Positions 1 through 5,603 of a stretch of 9,064 nucleotides of DNA are shown one piece after another. The position numbers and the translations under genes are program-made. The notes below the pieces were generated by a model. That model did not search any database. It was given only the letters and a program-made list of their open reading frames with translations, and was not told where the DNA came from. The stretch is from Candidatus Latescibacterota bacterium. Its GTDB lineage: Bacteria; Latescibacterota; 4484-107; B68-G9. Every line of letters starts with the position of its first letter. Positions within the stretch are counted from its first letter, which is position 1. The stretch spans positions 1 to 9,064 of the forward strand of contig DTYS01000129.1 in assembly GCA_012961755.1 (NCBI GenBank). The letters are read 5' to 3'.

Positions 1-728
1 CGGCAGATCCTGCAGGCCAGCTCCTTGTTGCTCAGCCCTTCCCCAACCAGAAGCTTTAAGATCTCACGCTCCATAGGCGAGAGTTCGTGCTCAACGAAAT
101 GGAGCAAGCTTATACGGTCCCGAAGCTCTCGCATCTCCCGCTGTTTGCTCATCGCCCGCCAGGGGTCCTCGAAGACAACAAGTTCGGTCATCACAGGAGA
201 GATAGTGCTCCACTTTAAGACCGGTATGGGGACCAACACCACCCTCTCGTCAGGCTCGGCATGGAGGCGCTCCCTGCTGTGCAACACCTCTTCCGAGACC
301 ACATGCCAGACCCTGTCTTCCTCGTCGAAGAGCAGCTGGGCCACAGCCATCCCATAGACCGCCATAGCCTTCCTTCCACCAGCTATGCTAAGGTGTATCC
401 TATATCCTGCCCGCTTCTCCCTCAGCACGATCCTGTAGAGGGTCTTAAACGCAGCTCCTGCATCTTCCTCGGTCAGGATATCCTGTGGACGGCCCCGATC
501 TCCCTCTATTGGTTCGAACCCGAATCTGACCGGAGGGGAGAGATACGAGTAGTATCGGCCCGCCTCTGCCTTAAGTTTGAAGACTGCTGTCTTAACAGGT
601 TCGATCGAGTCGTCGGTGTGGACCACTATCGTCCTGCGGACGATATGGCCTCTCCTCAAAAGTTCGTCCAATACGAGGGTCACGACCTGAGGTTCCGTTC
701 CCAAGGTGGCTACCAGCGTCTCATCCAT
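1..728 (-). CDS. CARF-domain protein (NE0113/PF09623-like) fused to LuxR-type HTH, 3' end off window
   Basis: An open frame enters from the left edge and is uninterrupted for 242 residues from ATG at 728. Residues 4-16 (TLVATLGTEPQVV) and 112-122 (HLSIAGGRKAM) are the nucleotide-pocket signatures of the CRISPR-associated NE0113 family, a CARF fold that binds cyclic oligoadenylates made by type III CRISPR complexes; some relatives also cleave them. WHVV at about 151-154 fits the same family. After a charged linker (about 192-213) the protein turns into a GerE/LuxR helix-turn-helix: residues 216-242 read LSPMEREILKLLVGEGLSNK and then ELACRIC, matching the usual LTxREREVLxLxAxGxSNKEIA pattern. 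The window cuts inside the recognition helix. The predicted role is a cytoplasmic, ligand-gated transcription factor; that role is inference, while both domains are readable. It is the third gene of the cas6 operon, 17 bases after its neighbour, with only a weak AGGGA ribosome site. Its G+C is clearly lower than that of the genes upstream. An in-frame TTG at 749 is a less likely start. Confidence 0.85.
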   Translation of the reverse strand, partial: MDETLVATLGTEPQVVTLVLDELLRRGHIVRRTIVVHTDDSIEPVKTAVFKLKAEAGRYYSYLSPPVRFGFEPIEGDRGRPQDILTEEDAGAAFKTLYRIVLREKRAGYRIHLSIAGGRKAMAVYGMAVAQLLFDEEDRVWHVVSEEVLHSRERLHAEPDERVVLVPIPVLKWSTISPVMTELVVFEDPWRAMSKQREMRELRDRISLLHFVEHELSPMEREILKLLVGEGLSNKELACRIC

Positions 729-745
729 GGGATTCCCTGTTCCGT

Positions 746-1117
746 TCAACCCCGCTCCACCCTTATGGGGTCACCATCCCTGACCTTCCTCAGGTCTCCT
801 GGGTCCGAGGAGATCCTCCCCACCAGGACTACGGTGCTTGCAGGCCTTATCTCTCCCGCTCTGCTTATCGGGGTGGGCCCGAAGAAGAGGCAGAGGGCCT
901 TGCCCGGCGGCCAGTATCCCACGTCCCCCACCTCCACCACCTCCCTTGCGAACTCGTCCTCGAGCCCTGCCTCGACGGGCGTGGAGAAGTACACCTCGTC
1001 CCCCCAGGTCTTGGCCGAGGATTCGAAGGGCGCGACCTCCCAAAGTTTACCAGCCACTTCACATTCCAGAAGCTCGACCGTTGCCTCCACTTCTCCGATC
1101 CTGATCTTTAAAATCAT
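746..1117 (-). CDS. Cyclophilin-like fold protein, TM1367 family (PF04126)
   Basis: A 123-residue protein. Residues 30-48 (PFESSAKTWGDEVYFSTPV) and 63-80 (VGDVGYWPPGKALCLFFG) match, nearly residue for residue as I recall it, the Thermotoga maritima TM1367 family, whose structure is a small cyclophilin-like beta barrel. The later GRI...DL.K..DG segment (100-115) also fits. Family members are usually 115-130 residues, so this one is complete. No enzymatic activity is firmly assigned to the family; sequence relatives of classical cyclophilins act as prolyl isomerases, but I do not claim that here. ATG at 1117 is chosen because a strong AAGGAGGG lies just ahead of it, inside the end of cas6; a longer frame upstream overlaps cas6 and has no family match. 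There is no signal peptide, so the protein should be cytoplasmic. It sits 11 bases after cas6 and before the CARF-LuxR gene, so it is co-transcribed with CRISPR genes, which is unusual company for this family. Confidence 0.85.
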   Translation of the reverse strand: MILKIRIGEVEATVELLECEVAGKLWEVAPFESSAKTWGDEVYFSTPVEAGLEDEFAREVVEVGDVGYWPPGKALCLFFGPTPISRAGEIRPASTVVLVGRISSDPGDLRKVRDGDPIRVERG

Positions 1118-1122
1118 CTCAT

Positions 1123-1130
1123 CCCTCCTT
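1123..1130 (-). promoter_or_regulatory. Ribosome binding site of the cyclophilin-like gene, overlapping the cas6 stop codon
   Basis: On the minus strand the cas6 stop TAA runs straight into AAGGAGGG, followed by 5 bases and the ATG at 1117. The overlap of stop codon and Shine-Dalgarno sequence indicates translational coupling and decides the start of the downstream gene. Confidence 0.8.
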
Positions 1131-1908
1131 AGGTCACAACCTTGACCATCCCGAACCCCTGGGCGTTCCTGTCCCCGAGGCCGGCGTCGTACGCTAGCCA
1201 AAATATGGGCTCGGGAAGCTTGAGCCTATAAAGCCCTGTCCATGCCTTGACCACCGTCCCTCCCCCGGGGTACGGGAGCTTGAAGACCTTAAGGTCCCGG
1301 GAGGAGACCCTGATGGGGGCCACGTTGCACCTTCCTTCCTCCCTCCCCCTCCTAAGTTCGTCCACATCGAGCCTTAGGGCCACCGCCTTCCTTTCGAGGT
1401 TGTCCAGGACAAGCTCCACGAAGTCCCCTTCGCGGGGACTCGGGAAGTAGGTCTTCTTCCTTCCTTCTGCTGTGTAGAGCGTCCTGTGCACGGTTATGGG
1501 CGATAGGGTCCCCACCCTTGCCTCCGCCCAGCCGGGCTCTGGCCTTTCAACCTCGGGCGCCGGCTCCACCTCAACGGACTCGAGCTCGCACTCCCCGCCA
1601 CCGAGCCTGAACGAGGGCTCCCTCAGGAGGTTCTCGGCCAAGGACTCCAACACCCTGGGGAAGACGGAACCCACATAAAGCCTGAGGGGGCCATGGAACC
1701 TTATGGCCCCCTCACCTACCTCGTACCTCCCGAAGAGCCTGCTGAAGGTGAAGCCCTTGAACTTCCTCCTCCCGAGCACGATCCCCTCGTCGTGGAGCCA
1801 GCGGGCCACCTCCTCCGATACGTGCCCGTAGATGAACCCCTGCAGCAGGAGGTTGTAGTGCACGGGGAGCGTCAAAGTTTCCGCCCTGAACGAGATTACG
1901 AGCCTCAT
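1129..1908 (-). CDS. cas6: CRISPR-associated endoribonuclease Cas6
   Basis: A complete 259-residue protein, a normal length for Cas6, which cuts CRISPR precursor RNA within the repeat to give crRNAs. The N-terminal ferredoxin-like fold shows the typical pattern: LPVHYNLLLQGFIY (14-27), WLHDEG (37-42) and KFKGFTFSRLFG (49-60). The central TLSPITVHRTLY...KKTYFPSP...F...L..NL (134-171) is typical of the family. The C-terminal glycine-rich RNA-binding loop is GLGDRNAQGFGMV (243-255). By position, Tyr27, His39 and a Lys/Arg in 47-51 are candidates for the catalytic triad known from Pyrococcus Cas6, but the spacing differs and I cannot assign them firmly. ATG at 1908 has AAGGA six bases upstream. 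It is the first gene of the leftward operon and is driven by the TTGACA promoter at 1931-1959. Cas6 occurs with type I and type III systems; the CARF gene downstream favours type III here (inference). Confidence 0.93.
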   Translation of the reverse strand: MRLVISFRAETLTLPVHYNLLLQGFIYGHVSEEVARWLHDEGIVLGRRKFKGFTFSRLFGRYEVGEGAIRFHGPLRLYVGSVFPRVLESLAENLLREPSFRLGGGECELESVEVEPAPEVERPEPGWAEARVGTLSPITVHRTLYTAEGRKKTYFPSPREGDFVELVLDNLERKAVALRLDVDELRRGREEGRCNVAPIRVSSRDLKVFKLPYPGGGTVVKAWTGLYRLKLPEPIFWLAYDAGLGDRNAQGFGMVKVVT

Positions 1909-1917
1909 GCTAATTCC

Positions 1918-1940
1918 TTTCTATACCCGAAAGATAGAAA
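1918..1940. promoter_or_regulatory. Inverted repeat over the cas6 promoter, candidate operator
   Basis: TTTCTAT (1918-1924) and ATAGAAA (1934-1940) are perfect 7-base inverted arms around a 9-base spacer. One arm overlaps the -10 box of the cas6 promoter; the other covers the expected transcript start and touches the ribosome binding site. A dimeric repressor bound here would block cas6 transcription. The CARF-LuxR protein of the same operon is the natural candidate binder, but that is inference. A 7-base repeat can arise by chance; its position is the main argument. Confidence 0.45.
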
Positions 1941-1959
1941 TCCGAAGGCGATATGTCAA
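1931..1959 (-). promoter_or_regulatory. Sigma70-type promoter of the cas6 operon
   Basis: Read on the minus strand: a perfect -35 box TTGACA (1954-1959), a spacer of exactly 17 bases, then TATCTT as -10 box (1931-1936). Transcription would start near 1924-1925, leaving a leader of about 16 bases that carries AAAGGAA before the cas6 ATG. No transcript data support it; the match to the consensus is the evidence. Confidence 0.75.
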
Positions 1960-1973
1960 GGATCTTTTCACAC

Positions 1974-2002
1974 TTGCTAAGATGCGGGTTTTATGGTATA
2001 TT
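1974..2002 (+). promoter_or_regulatory. Sigma70-type promoter of the phosphomutase operon
   Basis: TTGCTA (1974-1979), a 17-base spacer, and TATATT (1997-2002) on the plus strand. The expected start is near 2009, giving a leader of about 18 bases. Its -35 box is only 14 bases from the -35 box of the divergent cas6 promoter, so the two polymerases could hardly bind together. Confidence 0.65.
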
Positions 2003-2014
2003 TTGGAGTGAAGA

Positions 2015-2021
2015 AAGGAGG
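2015..2021 (+). promoter_or_regulatory. Ribosome binding site that decides the phosphomutase start
   Basis: AAGGAGG followed by 5 bases and ATG at 2027. An in-frame GTG at 2021 overlaps this site and therefore cannot be the start it serves. Confidence 0.85.
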
Positions 2022-2026
2022 TGTCC

Positions 2027-3418
2027 ATGCTTAACCCACAGATATTCAGGGAGTACGACATAAGAGGGATCGCCGACGAGGACCTCACCGACGAGGTGGT
2101 GGAGAAGATAGGCCGTGCGTTCGGGACGTACGTGCGAAGGAGGGGAGGAAGGAGGCTCGCCCTCGGGAGGGACGTGCGCCTCAGCTCCCCCCGCATAAGG
2201 AAGGCCCTGGTGGAGGGACTGCTCAAGGCCGACTGCGACGTGGTGGACGTGGGTCAGGTCCCCACCCCGGTGCTCTACTTCTCCATAGTCCACCTCGGGA
2301 CCGACGGGGGGGTTATGGTGACTGGAAGCCATAACCCAATAGAATACAATGGTATTAAGTTATGCTATCCCGGAATACAGGCCGTGTACGGGGATGGTAT
2401 CCAGGAGCTCCGCAGGAGGGCGGAGGAGGAGGACTTCGAGGAGGGCGAGGGAAGGTTCGAGGAGAGGGACGTCGTGGACGCCTACATATCCACCATAACC
2501 TCCAGGATAAAGCTCCGAAGGCCCCTTAAGGTTGTGGTAGACGCGGGGAACGGGACCACAAGCGAGGTGGGCCCGAGGCTCTTAAGGGAGCTCGGGGCCG
2601 AGGTCGTGCCTCTATATTGCGAGGTGGACGGCAGCTTCCCGAACCACCTCCCCGACCCTACGATCCCGGAATACTTAGAGGACCTGAGGAAGGAGGTCCT
2701 GAGGACCGGAGCGGACCTGGGCATAGGCTGGGACGGCGACGGGGACAGGATAGGGGTGCTGGACGAGGTGGGCGAGATAATATGGGGGGATAGGCTGCTG
2801 GCCATCTACGCTAAGGACGTGCTCGGGAGGCTTCCCGGAAGCACGATAGTGTTCGACGTCAAGTGCTCCCAGGCACTCGTGGAATACATAGAGGCCCACG
2901 GAGGAAGGCCCCTCATGTGGAAGACCGGACATTCGCTCATAAAGGCCAAGATGAAGGAGGAGGGTGCACCCCTTGCGGGGGAGATGTCAGGGCACATGTT
3001 CTTCTCCGAGGGATACTTCGGCTACGACGACGCCTTATATGCGTCGGCCAGGCTTCTGGAGATACTCTCGAGGGCTCAAAAGAAGCTGTCGGAGGTGGCG
3101 TCTGAGGTCCCCAAGTACCACTCCACCCCGGAGATAAGGGTCGAATGTCCCGACGATGAGAAGTTCGAGGTGGTGAGGAAGGTCGCCGACTACTTCCGCG
3201 GGAGGTTCCCCGTGGTGGAGACGGACGGGGTGAGGGTCCAGTTCGGGGACGGATGGGGCCTGGTGAGGGCCTCCAACACCCAGCCGGTGCTCGTTCTCAG
3301 GTTTGAAGCACGCAATCCAAAGAGGCTCAAGGAGATCACCGAGGAAGTAGTTTCGGTGCTAAAGGAGTACCCTTCGGTCTTAGGGCTCGAGGAGGTCCTG
3401 AGGAGGGCCGGGGGATGA
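2027..3418 (+). CDS. manB: Phosphomannomutase/phosphoglucomutase (alpha-D-phosphohexomutase)
   Basis: A complete 463-residue protein of the usual length for bacterial PMM/PGM (AlgC/ManB type). It moves phosphate between C6 and C1 of mannose or glucose, feeding GDP-mannose and other sugar nucleotides for glycans. The four domains are visible in order. The catalytic phosphoserine loop is VTGSHNP with Ser101 (98-104). The magnesium loop is DGDGDR (236-241). The sugar-recognition motif is GEMSGH (318-323). The C-terminal phosphate-binding loop is RASNTQPVLVLRFEA (414-428). The start FREYDIRG (7-14) is typical. All key residues are present, so it should be active; mannose versus glucose preference cannot be read from the sequence. 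ATG at 2027 is chosen for its Shine-Dalgarno spacing. It opens a three-gene plus-strand operon, and its stop overlaps the next start by ATGA. A short AT-richer island encodes the catalytic loop (see the inverted repeat at 2310-2337). Confidence 0.93.
   Translation: MLNPQIFREYDIRGIADEDLTDEVVEKIGRAFGTYVRRRGGRRLALGRDVRLSSPRIRKALVEGLLKADCDVVDVGQVPTPVLYFSIVHLGTDGGVMVTGSHNPIEYNGIKLCYPGIQAVYGDGIQELRRRAEEEDFEEGEGRFEERDVVDAYISTITSRIKLRRPLKVVVDAGNGTTSEVGPRLLRELGAEVVPLYCEVDGSFPNHLPDPTIPEYLEDLRKEVLRTGADLGIGWDGDGDRIGVLDEVGEIIWGDRLLAIYAKDVLGRLPGSTIVFDVKCSQALVEYIEAHGGRPLMWKTGHSLIKAKMKEEGAPLAGEMSGHMFFSEGYFGYDDALYASARLLEILSRAQKKLSEVASEVPKYHSTPEIRVECPDDEKFEVVRKVADYFRGRFPVVETDGVRVQFGDGWGLVRASNTQPVLVLRFEARNPKRLKEITEEVVSVLKEYPSVLGLEEVLRRAGG
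2310..2337 (+). repeat. Inverted repeat within the catalytic-serine coding region
   Basis: GGGTTATGG (2310-2318) and CCATAACCC (2329-2337) are perfect 9-base inverted arms around a 10-base loop. They lie exactly over the codons for the phosphoserine loop of the mutase. In mRNA this could form a hairpin; a chance match over a window this size is possible. Confidence 0.5.
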
Positions 3419-4053
3419 GGCTGGTCCTGGCCACGAGGAACGAAGGCAAGTTGAGGGAGATGAGGGAGGCCCTCTCCGGCTTGGAAGTGGAGCTAATGAC
3501 GCTCTCGGATTTCCCGGAGGTCCCGGAGGTACACGAGGACGGTACAACGTTCTCGGAGAACGCGAGGAAGAAGGCCCTCGTAGCGGCCAAGCTCACCGGG
3601 CTTCCGGCGCTCGCGGACGACTCTGGCCTGGAGGTGGACGCGCTCGGGGGAAGGCCCGGGGTCCACTCCGCCCGCTTCGCCGGGGAGGAAGCCGACGACG
3701 ATGCGAACAACACGAAACTCTTAGAGCTCTTGAAGGGCCTCCCCCCCGAGCGCCGCACCGCCCGCTTCAGGTGCGTTCTCGCCTTAGCCTTTCCCGACGG
3801 AAGGGTGTACACGGTCGAGGGGACCTGCCAGGGCCTCATAGCCGAGGAGCCGGCGGGCGACGGGGGCTTCGGGTACGATCCCCTCTTCTTCGTCCCCGAG
3901 GAGGGGAGGACCTTCGCCCAGATGACGAGGGAGGAGAAGAACTCCCTGAGCCACAGGGGGAGGGCCCTGAGGAAGCTCAGGGAGGTCCTGTCCCGGATTC
4001 TGACCGAAGGGAGGGCCTATGGCCGAAAGGATCAGGACCGTAAGGGTCGATGA
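3415..4053 (+). CDS. rdgB: XTP/dITP pyrophosphatase (RdgB/HAM1 family)
   Basis: A 212-residue cytoplasmic enzyme that hydrolyses deaminated purine nucleotides (ITP, dITP, XTP) to the monophosphate and pyrophosphate, keeping them out of DNA and RNA. Family motifs are complete: ATRNEGK (6-12) at the N terminus, FSENARKKA (46-54), ADDSGLEVDALGGRPGVHSARF (67-88, with the catalytic Asp69), FGYDPLF (152-158), and EEKNSLSHRG (173-182, base recognition). Family members are usually about 190-205 residues. The extra C-terminal tail from about 196 onward is basic and is encoded where the next gene has already begun, so it may be a by-product of the overlap. Its ATG shares ATGA with the stop of the upstream mutase, and its last 35 bases overlap the acetyltransferase gene in another frame. 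The pairing with a sugar mutase is probably operon packing rather than one pathway. Confidence 0.94.
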   Translation: MRLVLATRNEGKLREMREALSGLEVELMTLSDFPEVPEVHEDGTTFSENARKKALVAAKLTGLPALADDSGLEVDALGGRPGVHSARFAGEEADDDANNTKLLELLKGLPPERRTARFRCVLALAFPDGRVYTVEGTCQGLIAEEPAGDGGFGYDPLFFVPEEGRTFAQMTREEKNSLSHRGRALRKLREVLSRILTEGRAYGRKDQDRKGR

Positions 4054-5131
4054 ATGGGAGGAGTTCCAGAGGTTCCTGGAGAGGTCGTACGGGCATTCCA
4101 AGGGATACTTCACGAGGTACTATCCCCACATCTACCGCACCGACGAGGAGGCTCCCCCGAGTTTCTTCGTGCTGGAGAAGGACGGCAGGATAGTATCGCA
4201 CGTGGGACTCTTCCCCTTAGAATGCGTGGCCCTGGGATGCGAGCTCACGGTCGGCGGGGTAGGAGGTGTGGCGACCCTCCCCGGGGAGAGGGGCAAGGGG
4301 TACATGTCCCGACTTCTAAGGCATGTGATAGGGCAGATGAAGGAGAGGGGGTATCCCCTCTCCGCGCTCGGCGGCGACCGCCAGAGGTACAACGCGTTCG
4401 GATGGGACCTCGCTGGGCTCAAGTATACCCTGACCTTCACGCCTCGTTCGATGGAGAGGGCAGGCGTCGTTCCGGCCGAGGTGGAGGAGGTAACGCCCCA
4501 GGAGGCCTCCTCCGAGGTGGAAAGGCTCTCCAGGACCCTTCCCCTGAGGGTGGAGAGGAAGTATACCCTCCCCGTGATAGACAGGCCCGGAGTGAGGGCT
4601 TGGCTTTCCGACGACGGGTACGTGCTCTCCAAGGGCGAGGGCTTCGGTCCCCATCAGGTCCTGGAGCTCGCCTCGCCCACTGGGAGGGAGCCGGCCCTTA
4701 TAAGGGCGGTCATGGAGAGGTGCTTCTGTGGAGAGGTCTCCCTCCAGCTCAGTGCCTGGGACGAGGGGAGGCTGAGGAGGCTCATGCCCTCGGTGGCGAG
4801 GTGGAACGCTGGACCGGATTGGTGCTACCGCATCGTGGACCTGGCCGGCCTTCTTGAGGCCTACAGGAGGTGGCTCGAGGGTAGGGCCGGAGGGATGGCC
4901 CCGTTCGAGCTGTCGGTGGGGGTCAGGCTTCAGGACGAGGTCCAACGGGCGACCATATCCCTGAGGGACGGAAGCCTGGAAGTAGCCCGTGGAGGACACG
5001 CCGACGAATACCACGAGTTGGACGCCTTGGAGGGGGTCAGGGCGCTCTTGGGGGGGCCGTCCCGGAGGCTCGGGAGCCTTTCGACCCTCCTGCCCCTTCC
5101 CGTCCACATCCCGTCCCTGGACCACGTGTAG
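4019..5131 (+). CDS. Eis-like GNAT N-acetyltransferase with SCP2-like C-terminal domain
   Basis: A 370-residue protein with the Eis-type layout. An N-terminal GNAT domain (about 5-130) has the acetyl-CoA pyrophosphate loop VATLPGERGKGY (84-95), matching V-x-T-x-P-x-x-R-x-x-G-Y/H. FVLEKDGRIVSHVGLFP (50-66) precedes it. The motif ALGGDRQRYNAFGWD (116-130) is typical of this subgroup. A second, GNAT-like region follows, and then an SCP2-like segment (about 270-350) that begins YRIVDLAGLLEAYRRWL. The C terminus PLPVHIPSLDHV resembles the conserved end of the family. Eis relatives acetylate amines such as aminoglycosides, polyamines or lysines; the substrate here cannot be read. The ATG at 4019 lies inside rdgB, preceded by GGGAGGG. 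It is the last gene of the operon, and its stop is one base from the stop of the convergent minus-strand gene. Confidence 0.85.
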   Translation: MAERIRTVRVDEWEEFQRFLERSYGHSKGYFTRYYPHIYRTDEEAPPSFFVLEKDGRIVSHVGLFPLECVALGCELTVGGVGGVATLPGERGKGYMSRLLRHVIGQMKERGYPLSALGGDRQRYNAFGWDLAGLKYTLTFTPRSMERAGVVPAEVEEVTPQEASSEVERLSRTLPLRVERKYTLPVIDRPGVRAWLSDDGYVLSKGEGFGPHQVLELASPTGREPALIRAVMERCFCGEVSLQLSAWDEGRLRRLMPSVARWNAGPDWCYRIVDLAGLLEAYRRWLEGRAGGMAPFELSVGVRLQDEVQRATISLRDGSLEVARGGHADEYHELDALEGVRALLGGPSRRLGSLSTLLPLPVHIPSLDHV

Positions 5132-5132
5132 C

Positions 5133-5576
5133 CTATCTCTCCAAGAAGTCCGAAGCCCACTGTTGGAACTCGTCCTCCCAGTTCTCGGGGTTGAGTTCGG
5201 CGTAGGCCCTTATCTTGTCCAGGTACCTCTCCTCCTGGGAACATACCTTGAGGATGGCCTCGAGGTGTGCGACCTTGGTCCTGGTGGAGAGGAAGCGGTA
5301 GAACCTCTCCAGAGCGTCCAAGGTCACCCCGAGCCAGGACGTGTCGGCCTCCCCCCTCCTCCTTATGCACTCCTCCCCTACGAAGAAATCTATGTCCGAG
5401 GGGCCGACCTCCTCGGGCCTTCCTATCTCGTACCTCACCAAGTACTCCTGTAGGAACCTCTCCACCGGGGCTATGTACTCGTCCACCATGTACTGCGAGA
5501 ACCCCTCCTCCCTGAGCTTCTCCTCAAATTCCTCTAAGAGCTTTTCGTACTCCCTCTCTAAGGCGGCCCAATCCAT
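5133..5576 (-). CDS. Small protein resembling a stand-alone tyrosine-recombinase core-binding (SAM-like) domain
   Basis: A 147-residue, strongly acidic, alpha-helical protein. I do not recognise it as a named family. Residues 6-50 are Glu-rich helices. From about 24, EGFSQYMVDEYIAPVERFL, then PSDIDFFV (59-66), then TLDALERFYRFLSTRT (85-100), follow the pattern of the core-binding N-terminal domain of XerC/XerD-type recombinases (a helix starting 'gls..T...Y...l..f..f', then 'it..di..f', then 'l.alr.fyrfl'). The catalytic half with its Arg/His/Tyr residues is absent: the protein stops about 50 residues after the match. It could be a DNA-binding accessory protein or a chance resemblance of helical sequence. 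ATG at 5576 is chosen because AAGGAGG sits 8 bases upstream; a GTG at 5585 falls inside that site. It is the last gene of the leftward envelope operon, 27 bases after the Omp85-like gene. Confidence 0.6.
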   Translation of the reverse strand: MDWAALEREYEKLLEEFEEKLREEGFSQYMVDEYIAPVERFLQEYLVRYEIGRPEEVGPSDIDFFVGEECIRRRGEADTSWLGVTLDALERFYRFLSTRTKVAHLEAILKVCSQEERYLDKIRAYAELNPENWEDEFQQWASDFLER

Positions 5577-5584
5577 AACATACA

Positions 5585-5591
5585 CCTCCTT
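5585..5591 (-). promoter_or_regulatory. Ribosome binding site of the 147-residue protein gene
   Basis: AAGGAGG on the minus strand, 8 bases before ATG at 5576. It overlaps the alternative GTG at 5585 and so argues for the shorter protein. A strong site here suggests this gene is translated independently of the gene before it. Confidence 0.8.
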
Positions 5592-5603
5592 CCGAGGATC
5601 GCT

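Noticed and set aside
729..737. GGGATTCCC dyad next to the CARF gene start, as a possible operator or translation-blocking hairpin
   Set aside because: Arms of 4 bases with a 1-base centre cannot form a hairpin and are expected often by chance.
261..1145. Long open plus-strand frame (294 codons) opposite the CARF and cyclophilin-like genes
   Set aside because: It is in codon register with the CARF gene on the other strand, has no recognisable protein motif and no ribosome site, while the minus-strand genes have clear family matches.
4694..4707. Perfect 14-base palindrome GCCCTTATAAGGGC
   Set aside because: About one such palindrome is expected by chance in roughly 9 kb, and it lies within a coding region with no regulatory context.
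4054..5125. Long frames on both strands across the acetyltransferase gene
   Set aside because: High G+C makes stop codons rare in every frame; only the frame at 4019-5131 has family motifs and a ribosome site.
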